Source: Lachnospiraceae bacterium (GTDB lineage: Bacteria; Bacillota_A; Clostridia; Lachnospirales; Lachnospiraceae). From it: a stretch of 33,576 bases of DNA. Made by a program: the position numbers and the translations under genes. Numbering within the stretch: the stretch's first letter is position 1; every line of letters begins with the position of its first letter. This document shows, piece after piece, positions 15,750-25,149 of this stretch. Under the pieces are notes generated by a model. That model had not been told where the DNA came from, ran no database searches, and saw only the letters and a program-made list of their open reading frames with translations. Location of the stretch: the NCBI GenBank assembly GCA_016287765.1, contig JAEEWS010000030.1:1-33576 (forward strand). The letters are read 5' to 3'.

Positions 15750-16535
15750 TCAGCTCTGTTTCAGATTTTGATTTTTAATAAAAAACATTTCAAGTTTTTT
15801 AAGTAAAGACCCTTTATCGATCGTCTTAAGGAGATAATCCACGGGATTAAGATCCACAACCGACATTACACTTTGTCTGTCACTGTGGCCCGTAAGGAAC
15901 ATTACCGGAATATTGCCCGTTTCCGAATCATTCTTTAACATTGACAATACCTGAGGTCCGTTGGCTATGGGCATCTCATAATCCAAAAGGATCAGATCCG
16001 CCTTATTTTTTGCCAGATAACCTATGGCCTGAACACCGTTGGCTGCCATTCCGACGTGATATCTGTCCTTCAGCCACTCAAACACTGTCCGCATATAGGT
16101 TATATCATCATCAACTATCAGTATGGTTTTTTTTCGTTTTGCTCCGGTATTATCATCCAGATAATCTCCTGTCTTTTTTATCAGGAGTTCAATATCCAAA
16201 GGTCTCTTGATCCACTCTGTAAAGAACTGCTCCGGTATGGTTTTTTTAACAATGTCATACTGTTGCTGGTCTCCGATCAAAAACAGTCCAACCTGTTTAT
16301 CCTCCAAAATGTCTTTAAGATAAACCAGTGTCTTAGTCATCATTTCCAGTTCTTCGCTCATAAACAGTATGACAAGTTCCATATCATCCGCATGGGGCTT
16401 GATCTCATTTATCTCCGCATGAACAAATTCGGTCTCAATGTTTTCCCCTTTTAACTTTAATGTAAGACTTTTCGCCAGAAAGCTGTCACTGCAGCTGACG
16501 ATCAATACTTTTCCATCCCCCTTAGATCCTTTCAT
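15750..16535 (-). CDS. Response regulator with one degenerate and one canonical receiver
   Basis: A 261-residue protein with no DNA-binding output domain. Residues 8-125 have a receiver-like pattern (KVLIVSCSDSFLAKSLTLKL) but lack the phosphoacceptor Asp: the expected strand end reads ELVILFMSEE. Residues 136-255 form a canonical receiver: acidic DDD at 142-144, phosphoacceptor Asp185 in LILLDYEMP, Thr in FLTGH, and Lys237. Its ATG lies one base after the stop of the large HD-GYP kinase gene, with GGAGG inside that gene's end, so the two are tightly coupled. It probably receives phosphate from, or modulates, that kinase, acting through protein contacts. Confidence 0.85.
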   Translation of the reverse strand: MKGSKGDGKVLIVSCSDSFLAKSLTLKLKGENIETEFVHAEINEIKPHADDMELVILFMSEELEMMTKTLVYLKDILEDKQVGLFLIGDQQQYDIVKKTIPEQFFTEWIKRPLDIELLIKKTGDYLDDNTGAKRKKTILIVDDDITYMRTVFEWLKDRYHVGMAANGVQAIGYLAKNKADLILLDYEMPIANGPQVLSMLKNDSETGNIPVMFLTGHSDRQSVMSVVDLNPVDYLLKTIDKGSLLKKLEMFFIKNQNLKQS

Positions 16536-16536
16536 T

Positions 16537-19500
16537 TTATGCCTCCGTTATACTATCATATGCTTCCTTAGCTATTTTTATCATTCCTTCCCAGTCAAGT
16601 TCGGACAAAAGCTTTTCCAGCTCCGAAAGTCTTGACTCCGCTAAGCTTTCAAGATCGTAGTCATGTAAACTCTTCAACAGCTGATCCATAAGCCCGTAAT
16701 CCATGGCATCCGCAATCTCGATCACTGTCTGAAAAGCCTCTTTTAATTCGGCGCTACTTATTTCTGCTTTTTCAGCGCATTCGCAGTCATCGGCTGAAAG
16801 CTCCTTATCCAGCTCACGATACATTTTAAGCAGTTTATCCGTATTTTCTTTTATAAACTCCTTATCGTCCTGTTTCCCGGCAAACTCCAGCTGTTCAGCA
16901 AGTTTTGAGAGCACTGCGGCGCCTATTATACGTGCAGAACTCTTAAGAGCATGAACCTTTACTGTATATCCCTGTATGTCCTCGGCATTATAAAAACCTT
17001 CTATCTCTTCCGCCTTGGGTCCTGCGGTCTGTTTAAATACCGAAAGCACTGACATATATCCCTGAGCTGAGCCGCAGTTTTTAAGCCCTTCCTCCACATT
17101 CAGCTCCGAGATCGAATACAGATAGTCCGGCAGCTTTTCATCTTCTTCCACTGTCACAGCCGCATCTTCCCCTTCAGCTGCGATCCTCAGCTTCACGTTC
17201 ACGGCCTCTTCATATGCCGGCTCCTCATAATCCATATTTTTCCAAAGCCTGTTGTATTCCTTCCACACCTCTCCGCTGAAAGCTTTTTCATTTATCCGAT
17301 AATCCTCGTCCTCGTCGATCATCGCAAGCATTACATCGGTGATATTGGGATCGAACAAAACTCCTCTGCAGCGGACAAACTCGGCCCTAACCTCTTCACG
17401 GGTCTTGGGCTTTGAATAGGTCCTGGTACTGGTCATGGCATCATAACAGTCTGCAACGCAGGTAATGCGGGCACATTCCGGTATCTCCTCACCCTTAAGT
17501 CCATCCGGATAACCGGTACCGTTATATTTTTCATGATGCCATCTGGCACCTTCACAGAGCATGGGCATATCCGAGATCTCTTTCAGGATATTATAGCCCA
17601 TTATGGTGTGTTCCTTGATCTCTGCAAACTCATCATCAGACAGCTTGCATTTTTTGTGGATTATATCTTCATGTATACCTATCTTGCCGATATCATGCAA
17701 AAGACCGACTTCATACAGATCCACCTGTTCAAAGTCATTCTTTCCCATTCTTCTTCCGATCTCGGCACAAAGAGCGGCCACTCTTCTGGAATGACCATCT
17801 GTGTAAAAGTCCTTGGTATCGACTGTCTTAGAAAGGGCAAACATCATCTCTCTGCCCAGTCTCATACTTCTGTTGGTCTGCCTTTCAACCTCATCCTCTA
17901 TGGATCTCTGATACCTGTGAAGATCTATTATATGCTTTGCACGCTGTTTAAGAACATCGGGCACGAAGGGTTTTACGATGTAATCCGATGCACCGCATTT
18001 AAGACCGTTTTCCTCTGTGTCCGCGTCATTATCTCCGGTAACCATGAGTACCGGAATGTCTGCAGTCTCATTACAGGCTTTAAATTCCCTCATGAGCTCG
18101 AAACCGTTTCTGTCCGCCAGATGCACATCCAGGATGATGAGTTCGGGCTTTATGTCTCTGGCTTTTTTCGGAGCCTCTGCGCCCTTCATGCAGACTTCAA
18201 TATCATAGGCCGGTTCCATTATGCTTTTTATCAAAGCACATACGGATTCATCATCATCCACTACCAGGATCTTAGATCTTGCAGGACCTGATGCTATAGT
18301 GCTTCTTTCATTTTTGTCAACAGCCTGTATCTTTTCTACGGGAAGAATATTATACAGCATTCTTTCCAGTTTTTCCCCATCAACAGGCTTGGAAAGATAA
18401 TCGTCAAAGCCTGCCTCAAGATACATTTCTCTTGCTCCGGATATTGCATTTGCCGTAAGCGCCACAGCGGGGGTCTCTCTGTTCTTTCCTTCCTTCCTGA
18501 GTTTACTGAGGGTTTCTATGCCATCCATTTCGAACATCATATGATCGATAAATACAGCATCGTATTTGTTTACCGCTGCCAGCATCAAAGCGTCTTTTCC
18601 CGACAGTGCGGTATCTATGTGTATATCAGTCTTTTTAAGAAGACTTTTTATGACAGTCAGATTCATTTCTGTGTCATCCACCACCAGTATCCTGGCTTTA
18701 GGTGCATGGAACAGTTCACGATAGCCCTTTTCTTCACTGCCTGTTTCCACGAGACGATGATTGTAATCTCCTATCTTATCCCATGAAACCACTTCCTGTT
18801 CCACTTCAAAAGAAAAGGTCGAGCCTTTACCGTACTCGCTTTCCACACAGAGCTGTGTTCCCATGAGTTCCAGGAGCTGTCTGGTAATGCTCATTCCCAG
18901 TCCCGTTCCTTCAATGGCACGATTTCTCTCCTCATCGATCCTTTCATAGGGTGAAAAGAGTTTTTCCATATCCTCCTTGTGCATGCCTATGCCTGTATCT
19001 TCAACAGAGAAGGAAAGCAGGATATGATCACGGGAAGTGGCAGCCTTCTTATAGGATACCTGCATTTTTACCGAACCTGTTTCCGTGTATTTGACTGCGT
19101 TGGTAAGAATGTTCATAACACACTGTCTTATACGCAGCTCATCACCGTTAAGGAGGTGAGGTATACCCTCTTCGGCCTCAACCGTAAACTTTAAGCCTTT
19201 CTTTACCGCCCTGTCCCTTATCATGTTGACAAGGTCATTGATCAATGAAGACACTTCGTATTGCACGGGGATTATCTTCATCTGTCCCTCTTCAGCCTTG
19301 GAAAAATCCAGAATATCATTTATAAGGGACATAAGAGTCTTACCCGCTGCCATTATATCTCCGGCGTAATCCCTTATGGTCTTTTCTCCCGACTCTCTTA
19401 AGATCATTTCGTCCATTCCCAGAACAGCATTTATGGGAGTTCTGATCTCATGGGACATTCTTGCAAGGAATCTGCTCTTGGCCACATTGGCCTTATCGGC

Positions 19501-20547
19501 ATTTTCCTTTTCTTTTTCCAATTCCTTTAAGTATTGTATGTGTTCCGTTTCATCAACCAGGGCATAAAGTTTACCGAACTTTACTCCGTCTCTCATCAGC
19601 TCATTTTCATCCGGCCTGTACAGCCGTTCGTCGATCATTATGTTTTCTTCTTTTTCAATGGCCTCACGTATGGTAGAAAGGATCTCCTGCTCTCCCAAAC
19701 GCTTTCTCCCATGTTTCCTAGGCTCAGTAAGTTCTTTATCCAGTTCCGGAAAGAGCTTGGCCGCAGGCTCGTTAAAGTACTGTATCCTATCATCATTGTC
19801 AACTGCGATTATCCCTTCGGATATCCTGTCTATAACAAATTCCCTGGCTATATCGTTGGTTCCCAGAAGATCCAGAGACAGTATGGCCACCAGCATGATC
19901 ATGCTTGCAATAAAATATCCGATATTTGAAACATCGTAGTATCCTGTTTTTGTGTATATACCGGAAAGTTGTGCGATAAAGAAGGCGCTTTCGGTAAAGA
20001 AGGCAAGTATCACCATGAACAGGCGTCTGCGCATTTTAGGGTTCTTTTCCCGGCGATGCGCAAGAAAAAGAAAGGAAAGACCGAGCACTATATAAAAGAC
20101 TTGAAAAAACATATGCAAATGATGCAAAGGGCCGTTTCCATGTTTCATATAAGGGAACAGACCGTCGGTTACGAATTCCCAATCCGTGTAATACAGCCTG
20201 TTTCCCGGAAACATAAGAATAACCACATAAGTAAATGCATGAACCAGGATCATTATCTTTTTAATGTATCCCGGCAGCTTCACTCTTACAAATTCCATAG
20301 TAAATAAAAACAGAAAGAAGGCATACCACGCCCTGCCCAAATAAGCGAACTTAAGGGCGGCGATAAATGCCTCCTCGGTTTTTGAAGTGATCTCCAGGAT
20401 ATAACCCGTATTTATCACAAGAGCCGAAATACAACTTAAAAACAGATAATAGTGCAGACGGCTCTTCATCCTTTGAAAAATAGCCCAGCACTCCGTAAAC
20501 AAACCTACTATACTGATACATTGTATTGCCAGCAAAAAATCTCGCAT
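16537..20547 (-). CDS. Hybrid 7TM sensor kinase with two receivers, HD-GYP and HPt domains
   Basis: A 1336-residue membrane protein. Order: HisKA_7TM-type membrane domain (about 1-228), PAS-like domain (about 236-340), HisKA with phosphoacceptor His366 (ARMSHEIRTP), HATPase (about 460-585, with NILTNAVKY, DTGIGM and GTGLGM), receiver 1 (about 618-736, Asp668), receiver 2 (about 758-876, Asp807), HD-GYP (about 895-1085, HDIGK at 951-955, HHEKYNGTGYP at 1004-1014), and an HPt domain with His1199 (KVHALKSSARIIGA). HD-GYP domains hydrolyse cyclic di-GMP, so the protein could turn an external signal into c-di-GMP loss through an internal phosphorelay. One base separates it from the downstream response regulator. 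ATG follows GGGGAG. Confidence 0.9.
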   Translation of the reverse strand: MRDFLLAIQCISIVGLFTECWAIFQRMKSRLHYYLFLSCISALVINTGYILEITSKTEEAFIAALKFAYLGRAWYAFFLFLFTMEFVRVKLPGYIKKIMILVHAFTYVVILMFPGNRLYYTDWEFVTDGLFPYMKHGNGPLHHLHMFFQVFYIVLGLSFLFLAHRREKNPKMRRRLFMVILAFFTESAFFIAQLSGIYTKTGYYDVSNIGYFIASMIMLVAILSLDLLGTNDIAREFVIDRISEGIIAVDNDDRIQYFNEPAAKLFPELDKELTEPRKHGRKRLGEQEILSTIREAIEKEENIMIDERLYRPDENELMRDGVKFGKLYALVDETEHIQYLKELEKEKENADKANVAKSRFLARMSHEIRTPINAVLGMDEMILRESGEKTIRDYAGDIMAAGKTLMSLINDILDFSKAEEGQMKIIPVQYEVSSLINDLVNMIRDRAVKKGLKFTVEAEEGIPHLLNGDELRIRQCVMNILTNAVKYTETGSVKMQVSYKKAATSRDHILLSFSVEDTGIGMHKEDMEKLFSPYERIDEERNRAIEGTGLGMSITRQLLELMGTQLCVESEYGKGSTFSFEVEQEVVSWDKIGDYNHRLVETGSEEKGYRELFHAPKARILVVDDTEMNLTVIKSLLKKTDIHIDTALSGKDALMLAAVNKYDAVFIDHMMFEMDGIETLSKLRKEGKNRETPAVALTANAISGAREMYLEAGFDDYLSKPVDGEKLERMLYNILPVEKIQAVDKNERSTIASGPARSKILVVDDDESVCALIKSIMEPAYDIEVCMKGAEAPKKARDIKPELIILDVHLADRNGFELMREFKACNETADIPVLMVTGDNDADTEENGLKCGASDYIVKPFVPDVLKQRAKHIIDLHRYQRSIEDEVERQTNRSMRLGREMMFALSKTVDTKDFYTDGHSRRVAALCAEIGRRMGKNDFEQVDLYEVGLLHDIGKIGIHEDIIHKKCKLSDDEFAEIKEHTIMGYNILKEISDMPMLCEGARWHHEKYNGTGYPDGLKGEEIPECARITCVADCYDAMTSTRTYSKPKTREEVRAEFVRCRGVLFDPNITDVMLAMIDEDEDYRINEKAFSGEVWKEYNRLWKNMDYEEPAYEEAVNVKLRIAAEGEDAAVTVEEDEKLPDYLYSISELNVEEGLKNCGSAQGYMSVLSVFKQTAGPKAEEIEGFYNAEDIQGYTVKVHALKSSARIIGAAVLSKLAEQLEFAGKQDDKEFIKENTDKLLKMYRELDKELSADDCECAEKAEISSAELKEAFQTVIEIADAMDYGLMDQLLKSLHDYDLESLAESRLSELEKLLSELDWEGMIKIAKEAYDSITEA

Positions 20548-20577
20548 GTTATCTCCCCAACATTACTTCAAGTTATT

Positions 20578-20607
20578 ATTATATCCGATATCTGATCCTT
20601 CCTGTCA
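20578..20607 (-). promoter_or_regulatory. Probable promoter of the HD-GYP kinase operon
   Basis: Minus strand: consensus -10 TATAAT (20578-20583) with a weak -35 TGACAG (20602-20607) at an 18-base spacing, about 30 bases before the start codon. It is overlapped by the inverted repeat listed next. Confidence 0.5.
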
Positions 20608-20624
20608 TCCAAGTTTCAGATATC
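20587..20624. repeat. Inverted repeat across the exoA stop codon and kinase promoter
   Basis: Arms GATATCTGA (20587-20595) and TCAGATATC (20616-20624) are perfect over 9 bp and separated by 20 bases. The distal arm contains the exoA stop codon; the proximal arm lies between -35 and -10 of the kinase promoter. No T run follows, so it is more likely an operator or an RNA structure than a terminator. Confidence 0.5.
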
Positions 20625-21374
20625 AATGTCCAGCTCCACCGGACAATGATCCGAGCCCAAAACCTCTGTGTGTATCTTAGCATCCTTGAGCTTAGCGTTA
20701 AGAGAAGCTGAAGTGATGAAATAGTCTATCCTCCACCCGGCATTTTTAGCTCTGGACTGAAAGCGGTAGCTCCACCAGGAATAGATCTGCTCTAAGTCGG
20801 GATAAAAGAATCTGAAGGTATCCGTAAGGCCGTTGGCCACCACATTATCGAACTTTCCTCTTTCTTCGTCGGTAAATCCGGCATTGTGATGATTGGTCTT
20901 GGGGTTCTTAAGGTCTATCTCCTTATGAGCCACGTTCAGATCGCCACAGTATATGACCGGCTTATTTTTCTCAAGTCCCTTCACATAGGCCAGGAAATCA
21001 TCTTCCCACTTCATTCTGTATTCCAGTCTGGAAAGGTCCTCCTTGGAATTCGGAACATAAACCGTGATCAGGTAGTAGGAGGGATACTCCAGTGTTATAA
21101 CTCTTCCCTCATGGTCGTGCTCTTCTATGCCCAGGCCATAGGTTACAGCCACAGGTTTTTCCTTCGTAAAGATCGCAGTACCGGAATAGCCCTTTTTCTC
21201 GGCGTAATTCCAATATTGAAAGTACCCGGGAAGGTCCAGATCTATCTGTCCTTCCTGCAGCTTGGTCTCCTGAAGGCAGAAGGCATCGGCATCTATACTA
21301 TTGAAAAAGTCAAGAAAGCCCTTATCTTTGCAGGCTCTTAACCCGTTAACATTCCATGAAATGAATTTTTTCAT
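20616..21374 (-). CDS. exoA: Exodeoxyribonuclease III (ExoA/Xth family AP endonuclease)
   Basis: A 252-residue exonuclease-endonuclease-phosphatase fold enzyme. Motifs: SWNVNGLRA at the N-terminus, CLQETKLQ (metal Glu), YVPNS, GDLNVAH (catalytic Asp/Asn), and the C-terminal GSDHCPVEL. It cleaves DNA 5' to abasic sites in base excision repair and has 3' exonuclease/phosphatase activity. Length and motif spacing match ExoA of Firmicutes. ATG follows AGAGGA. It is downstream of the EamA transporter and an AlkD-like DNA glycosylase on the same strand. A glycosylase and an AP endonuclease so close together are functionally coherent, though a 95-base gap with a possible promoter precedes exoA. Confidence 0.95.
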   Translation of the reverse strand: MKKFISWNVNGLRACKDKGFLDFFNSIDADAFCLQETKLQEGQIDLDLPGYFQYWNYAEKKGYSGTAIFTKEKPVAVTYGLGIEEHDHEGRVITLEYPSYYLITVYVPNSKEDLSRLEYRMKWEDDFLAYVKGLEKNKPVIYCGDLNVAHKEIDLKNPKTNHHNAGFTDEERGKFDNVVANGLTDTFRFFYPDLEQIYSWWSYRFQSRAKNAGWRIDYFITSASLNAKLKDAKIHTEVLGSDHCPVELDIDI

Positions 21375-21441
21375 AATGATCCTCTCGTATTACAACCGGT
21401 GTTTTCAGTTGTCCGTCCCGGCTAATTTTCCGGTTTGTTAT

Positions 21442-21450
21442 ATTCTATCA
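21442..21450 (-). promoter_or_regulatory. Possible extended -10 promoter of exoA
   Basis: Minus strand: TGATAGAAT, an extended -10 (TGn plus TAGAAT), about 70 bases before the exoA start. No convincing -35 is present. The region 21375-21469 has no clear terminator. Confidence 0.35.
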
Positions 21451-21469
21451 CAGTTTTCGGAATATTTCA

Positions 21470-22435
21470 TCATTTTATATCAGAAACTGTCTTTTTACTG
21501 CGTCTGCAATTCACGCATATGTCCGAAAGAGGTAATTGGGCGATGATCACTGCCACAAACATAAGAACACATCCCATTAATTCTCTTCCGGTCATAGTCT
21601 GTCCCAAAAGCACCCAGCCGGCCAGAGCTCCGAACACGGCTTCAAAACTCATTATAAGGGAGGCTATGGTGGGATTCAGTCCCGGCTGTGCCACTACCTG
21701 TAAGGTGTAAGCCACTCCGCTGCTGAGTACTCCGGCATATAAAATAGGGATCCAGGCATCCCAACTTCCGAAGGCAGCCAGCCAGGGGCCGAAGCCTCCG
21801 CATTTCGGGACATCAAATATCAATGCAGGCAGGCCTGCCAGCAGTCCGCAGGTCAAAAACTGTATCGAAGAAAGCCTTACAGGATCAGTCAATGGAGAAA
21901 ACCTGTCGATCAAAAGGATCTGAACCGAATATAAAAGAGCTGAGGCCAGCAGTGAAAGATCCATGGCCTTAAAGCCAAGACCGTCACTCATGCAAAGGAA
22001 ATAAAGACCTATTACGCTGATACCTACTCCAAGCCAGATGTTCCATCCGCATCTTTTCCCGATAAATATGCCAAGTATAGGAACAAGGATAATATAAAGG
22101 GCGGTAAGAAATCCAGCCTTGCTGACCTGAGCTCCCATGTCAATTCCAAGCTGCTGGGCTATGGCCGCCAGGCAAAGAGCTATGCCAACAAGTACACCAT
22201 AGATCCACATTTTTTTGTTATCTTCTTTGGTCTCCGGTCTTCTCACCGAAAGCCCGGTCTTGTCCAGGATCTTTATCACCGGTACCAAAACCGCGGATCC
22301 CATCAAAAATCTGACGAAAATAAAGGAAAAAGGCCCGACAGCCGCTCCACCTTTGGTCTGTGCCACAAAAGCAACACCCCAGATAAGCGCTGTCAGTACC
22401 AGCAATAACGAACTTCTGATCTGTTTGATTCTCAT
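21470..22435 (-). CDS. EamA/DMT family transporter
   Basis: A 321-residue membrane protein with about ten hydrophobic helices in two EamA halves; the first opens LVLTALIWGVAFVAQTKG and the second begins near LSLLASALLYSVQIL. Members of the drug/metabolite transporter superfamily move amino acids, other metabolites or drugs across the cytoplasmic membrane; the substrate is unknown here. A Lys/Arg-rich, Cys-containing tail (ICVNCRRSKKT) follows the last helix. The ATG overlaps the stop of the AlkD-like gene by four bases (ATGA), so translation is coupled and both genes share a transcript. Confidence 0.9.
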   Translation of the reverse strand: MRIKQIRSSLLLVLTALIWGVAFVAQTKGGAAVGPFSFIFVRFLMGSAVLVPVIKILDKTGLSVRRPETKEDNKKMWIYGVLVGIALCLAAIAQQLGIDMGAQVSKAGFLTALYIILVPILGIFIGKRCGWNIWLGVGISVIGLYFLCMSDGLGFKAMDLSLLASALLYSVQILLIDRFSPLTDPVRLSSIQFLTCGLLAGLPALIFDVPKCGGFGPWLAAFGSWDAWIPILYAGVLSSGVAYTLQVVAQPGLNPTIASLIMSFEAVFGALAGWVLLGQTMTGRELMGCVLMFVAVIIAQLPLSDICVNCRRSKKTVSDIK

Positions 22436-23127
22436 TTTAATCCTCGTAAATAACTTTTATGTTCTTCAGACACCCTGAAGCTTTCAATAGCCTTTTGGAT
22501 GCTCTTATTGTGGATCCAGGGATCCAGTCTTCTTTCTTCGATGTACTTAACCGCCGAGTCCCACTGCTTAGCAAGGGCCGTGGCAAAATACCAGGCCACC
22601 ATCATTTTTAAATAATAGTCCTCACCCTCTTTTGAAGCCGCCCATTCAAGGAATTCCTCTTTAAAATCCGCGCCCAGAAACTCATTCATGAGCATACGCA
22701 GTCCAAACCTTGAAGTGTACACATGGGGAGAATCTATCCATTTCTTTATAAGCGGCAAAAGCTCCTCATGATGCTTTTTAAAGACCTTGGGGCTTGACTG
22801 GTCGCATACGGGCCAGCAGTCAACATAAGGCAGAAAAACAGCGATTTCATTTACGCACTCATCAAAGTCCCTTATCTCTGCGATCATAAAAAAATGCACC
22901 AGGTTTTCTTCGTAGTATCTGTGAGGCAGATCTTTCAGAAAACTTTCCCCTTCTTTTGTCCCGAAGAATTCCTTGGCTATCTTTCGCATATCCGGGGTTC
23001 TGACTCCGATCATCGTATCCGGATCTATATTGGGCACCAGCTTTGACTGAAACTCTTTGTACTTTTCGTCACCTGCGGCTGACAGCCGTTCCTGTATGAT
23101 GTTAGAACCGTTCATTGTTGTGTTCAT
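22432..23127 (-). CDS. DNA alkylation repair protein (AlkD-like glycosylase)
   Basis: A 231-residue all-helical HEAT-repeat protein. GVRTPDMRKIAKE near 41-53, the motif YVDCWPVCDQ with the catalytic-type Asp and Trp, and RFGLRMLMNEFL are typical of AlkD-family glycosylases, which remove N3- and N7-alkylated bases without base flipping. The ATG at 23127 has AAGGAGC about 8 bases upstream. It is the first gene of a likely AlkD-EamA(-exoA) transcript. A 13-base palindrome around TAAACCCGGTTTA (23155-23167) lies just upstream and could be an operator. Related Firmicute proteins are often annotated simply as DNA alkylation repair proteins. Confidence 0.88.
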   Translation of the reverse strand: MNTTMNGSNIIQERLSAAGDEKYKEFQSKLVPNIDPDTMIGVRTPDMRKIAKEFFGTKEGESFLKDLPHRYYEENLVHFFMIAEIRDFDECVNEIAVFLPYVDCWPVCDQSSPKVFKKHHEELLPLIKKWIDSPHVYTSRFGLRMLMNEFLGADFKEEFLEWAASKEGEDYYLKMMVAWYFATALAKQWDSAVKYIEERRLDPWIHNKSIQKAIESFRVSEEHKSYLRGLK

Positions 23128-23179
23128 GGTTATCTGCTCCTTAAATAATCCTATAAACCGGGTTTACAAAATACCCCGA

Positions 23180-24472
23180 TCACCTTTTAGAGCACACAAG
23201 GGTGATCCTCATCTCACCATCCGGACACCCGGCATAAATGTCACCGTTCATCATGATCATGAGTTTTTTGCATATATACAGTCCAAGTCCGCTGCCGCTG
23301 TTATTTCCCACGTTTGATCCTCTGTAGAAACTGTCAAAGATATGCCCCGTCTCATCGGGTGAAAGAGTACATCCTGTATTTGATACGGTAATTAGTTTAT
23401 ACTCCTCTTCATCCGAAAAATCCATACCGATCTTTTGTCCGTCTCCGTATTTGACCGCATTCTCAAAGATGTTCTGCAGCACCTCTATAAAGCGTTCCTT
23501 ATCTCCCTCTATCAAAGCATCGGTGAACTCGGGGATGATAAGCTCCGTCCCTATGGCTTTCAGCTTTTCACCGTAAAAACCTTTAATGTAATTTACGACT
23601 TCGGAAAGGTAAAACTCACCCTTATTCACATTAAAGCTAAGGAAATCGTCGTTGGATGCGGATATGATCTTTGCCACATAACTCTCTATTACATTCGCGT
23701 TATAGTCGATCTTTTCCGCCACTTCCCTTATCCTGTCCTCATCCTTATAAAGGTTTTTTCTGACAGAAGCTGCATAAAGCTTAATGGCGGAAAGAGGCGT
23801 CTTTATATCGTGAGATAAAGACAGCAGGAAAACATTTCTTTCCTTTTGAAGTTCGAGATTTTTTTTCTTTTCCTCCTCCAGTTTTTCTCTTAATACATCC
23901 AGCCCCCAGAGGAACTTACCGAAATACTTGATCCTTTTTGCCGGAAGTGGAGGAACCATATGCCCTTTGGACAGTTCTTCCGGATAGTCCGAAATCAGCC
24001 CGAAGGTTTTTATCAATGAAAAGTACAGAAAGGCCAATATCCCTACAGCCGTAACAATGACCGTCCCCAGAATGATATTAACAATGATGACTATCTCACG
24101 TCTTTCATATGAAAGGTCAACCTTATAGTCTATCCTGTATACAGATCCGGAAATATTTTTTAGGACATAATGTCCGTCGTATTCGGAGAATTCCTTATCA
24201 AGCATATCTGCCGGCACAATATATGCCTGATCCATTTTTTTGATACCCAAAATAGTTTCATATCCGGTAAGGTCAGGTTCATATCCCGGCTCACTTTCGC
24301 TTCGCTCAAGCTCATTCTCCACACGGTTTATCTCGATCTTATAAAGGAAGGAGGAAGCGCTGTTTTTCTTAAACATGACAAATTCTGCTGCCAAAATGAT
24401 CAGCAGCAGAATAGTAAATATGACTATGCAAAGTTTTATAAAGGTTTTTTTAATGCCGTCACCCTTGTTCAA
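23180..24472 (-). CDS. Sensor histidine kinase, OmpR-type partner
   Basis: A 430-residue membrane kinase. Two helices (about 12-33 and 126-153) bracket an extracytoplasmic region of about 90 residues. HisKA has His221 in SLSHDIKTPLSAIK; the ATPase domain shows NIFENAVKY, a degenerate-looking SNTG G1 box, FDSFYRG and GSGLGLYICKKL. The start is a TTG one base after the stop of the response regulator gene; no in-frame ATG or GTG is found before the first helix, so TTG is the best start although unusual. It ends an operon with an ABC exporter-type pair. By analogy with other ABC-linked systems it may sense a peptide or envelope stress. Confidence 0.88.
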   Translation of the reverse strand: MNKGDGIKKTFIKLCIVIFTILLLIILAAEFVMFKKNSASSFLYKIEINRVENELERSESEPGYEPDLTGYETILGIKKMDQAYIVPADMLDKEFSEYDGHYVLKNISGSVYRIDYKVDLSYERREIVIIVNIILGTVIVTAVGILAFLYFSLIKTFGLISDYPEELSKGHMVPPLPAKRIKYFGKFLWGLDVLREKLEEEKKKNLELQKERNVFLLSLSHDIKTPLSAIKLYAASVRKNLYKDEDRIREVAEKIDYNANVIESYVAKIISASNDDFLSFNVNKGEFYLSEVVNYIKGFYGEKLKAIGTELIIPEFTDALIEGDKERFIEVLQNIFENAVKYGDGQKIGMDFSDEEEYKLITVSNTGCTLSPDETGHIFDSFYRGSNVGNNSGSGLGLYICKKLMIMMNGDIYAGCPDGEMRITLVCSKR

Positions 24473-24473
24473 A

Positions 24474-25136
24474 TCATTCGTACCTGTATCCTTTTCCCCA
24501 TACGGTTATGATCTTTTTGGGATTCTTTGGATCTTTTTCGATCTTTTCCCTAAGCCATTTGATATGGACTGTCAGGGTCTGCAATTCCGAGTCGCTGTCA
24601 ATGCCCCATATTGTATCAAAAATATACTCCTTTAGTAAAGTGTGACCTTTATTTTCCATCAGCAGTTTTAAAAGTTCAAACTCTCTTGTGGTGTTATCCG
24701 TTTCCTTCCCGTCCTTAAGTATCTTTTCGTGAGCCACATCCAGAGTTATATTCCCGTCGGTAAAGGTTTCCGTTGCCAGGCGGCGTTTAAATATGCCTTT
24801 GATCTTGGCAAGAAGTATGTCGATATCATAGGGTTTCTCGATATAATCGTCTGCTCCGGAAACAATGGCCCTGAGCTTATCATCCTTCGCCACTTTGGCG
24901 CTCACCATGAGTATTGGAGTGTTTGACTTCTCTCTGATCTTTTTAAGTATATACATACCGTCAAGTCCGGGAAGCATAATGTCCAAAAGTACCAGTCGTG
25001 CCCCGTAGGTATCATAGAGTTTAATGGCCTTTTCCCCGCTTTCCGCCACGGAAACGGTATATTCTTCCGCCCGCAGGAAATCCGCAAGAAGAGAACTCAA
25101 TTCCTTATTATCTTCAACTATGAGTATATCCAGCAT
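24474..25136 (-). CDS. OmpR/PhoB-type response regulator
   Basis: A 220-residue DNA-binding regulator: receiver domain 1-118 with acidic ED at 8-9, phosphoacceptor Asp52 in LVLLDIMLPG, Ser in MVSAK and Lys in EKPY, followed by a winged-helix domain (about 125-220) with TTREFELLKLLMENKG and the recognition segment TVHIKWLREKIE, ending TVWGKGYRYE. It pairs with the kinase immediately downstream and lies 13 bases after the ABC ATPase gene, so one operon holds transporter and control genes. It probably regulates this operon; the inverted repeat at 28438-28499 is a candidate site. Confidence 0.93.
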   Translation of the reverse strand: MLDILIVEDNKELSSLLADFLRAEEYTVSVAESGEKAIKLYDTYGARLVLLDIMLPGLDGMYILKKIREKSNTPILMVSAKVAKDDKLRAIVSGADDYIEKPYDIDILLAKIKGIFKRRLATETFTDGNITLDVAHEKILKDGKETDNTTREFELLKLLMENKGHTLLKEYIFDTIWGIDSDSELQTLTVHIKWLREKIEKDPKNPKKIITVWGKGYRYE

Positions 25137-25149
25137 TCTTCCTCCGAAT

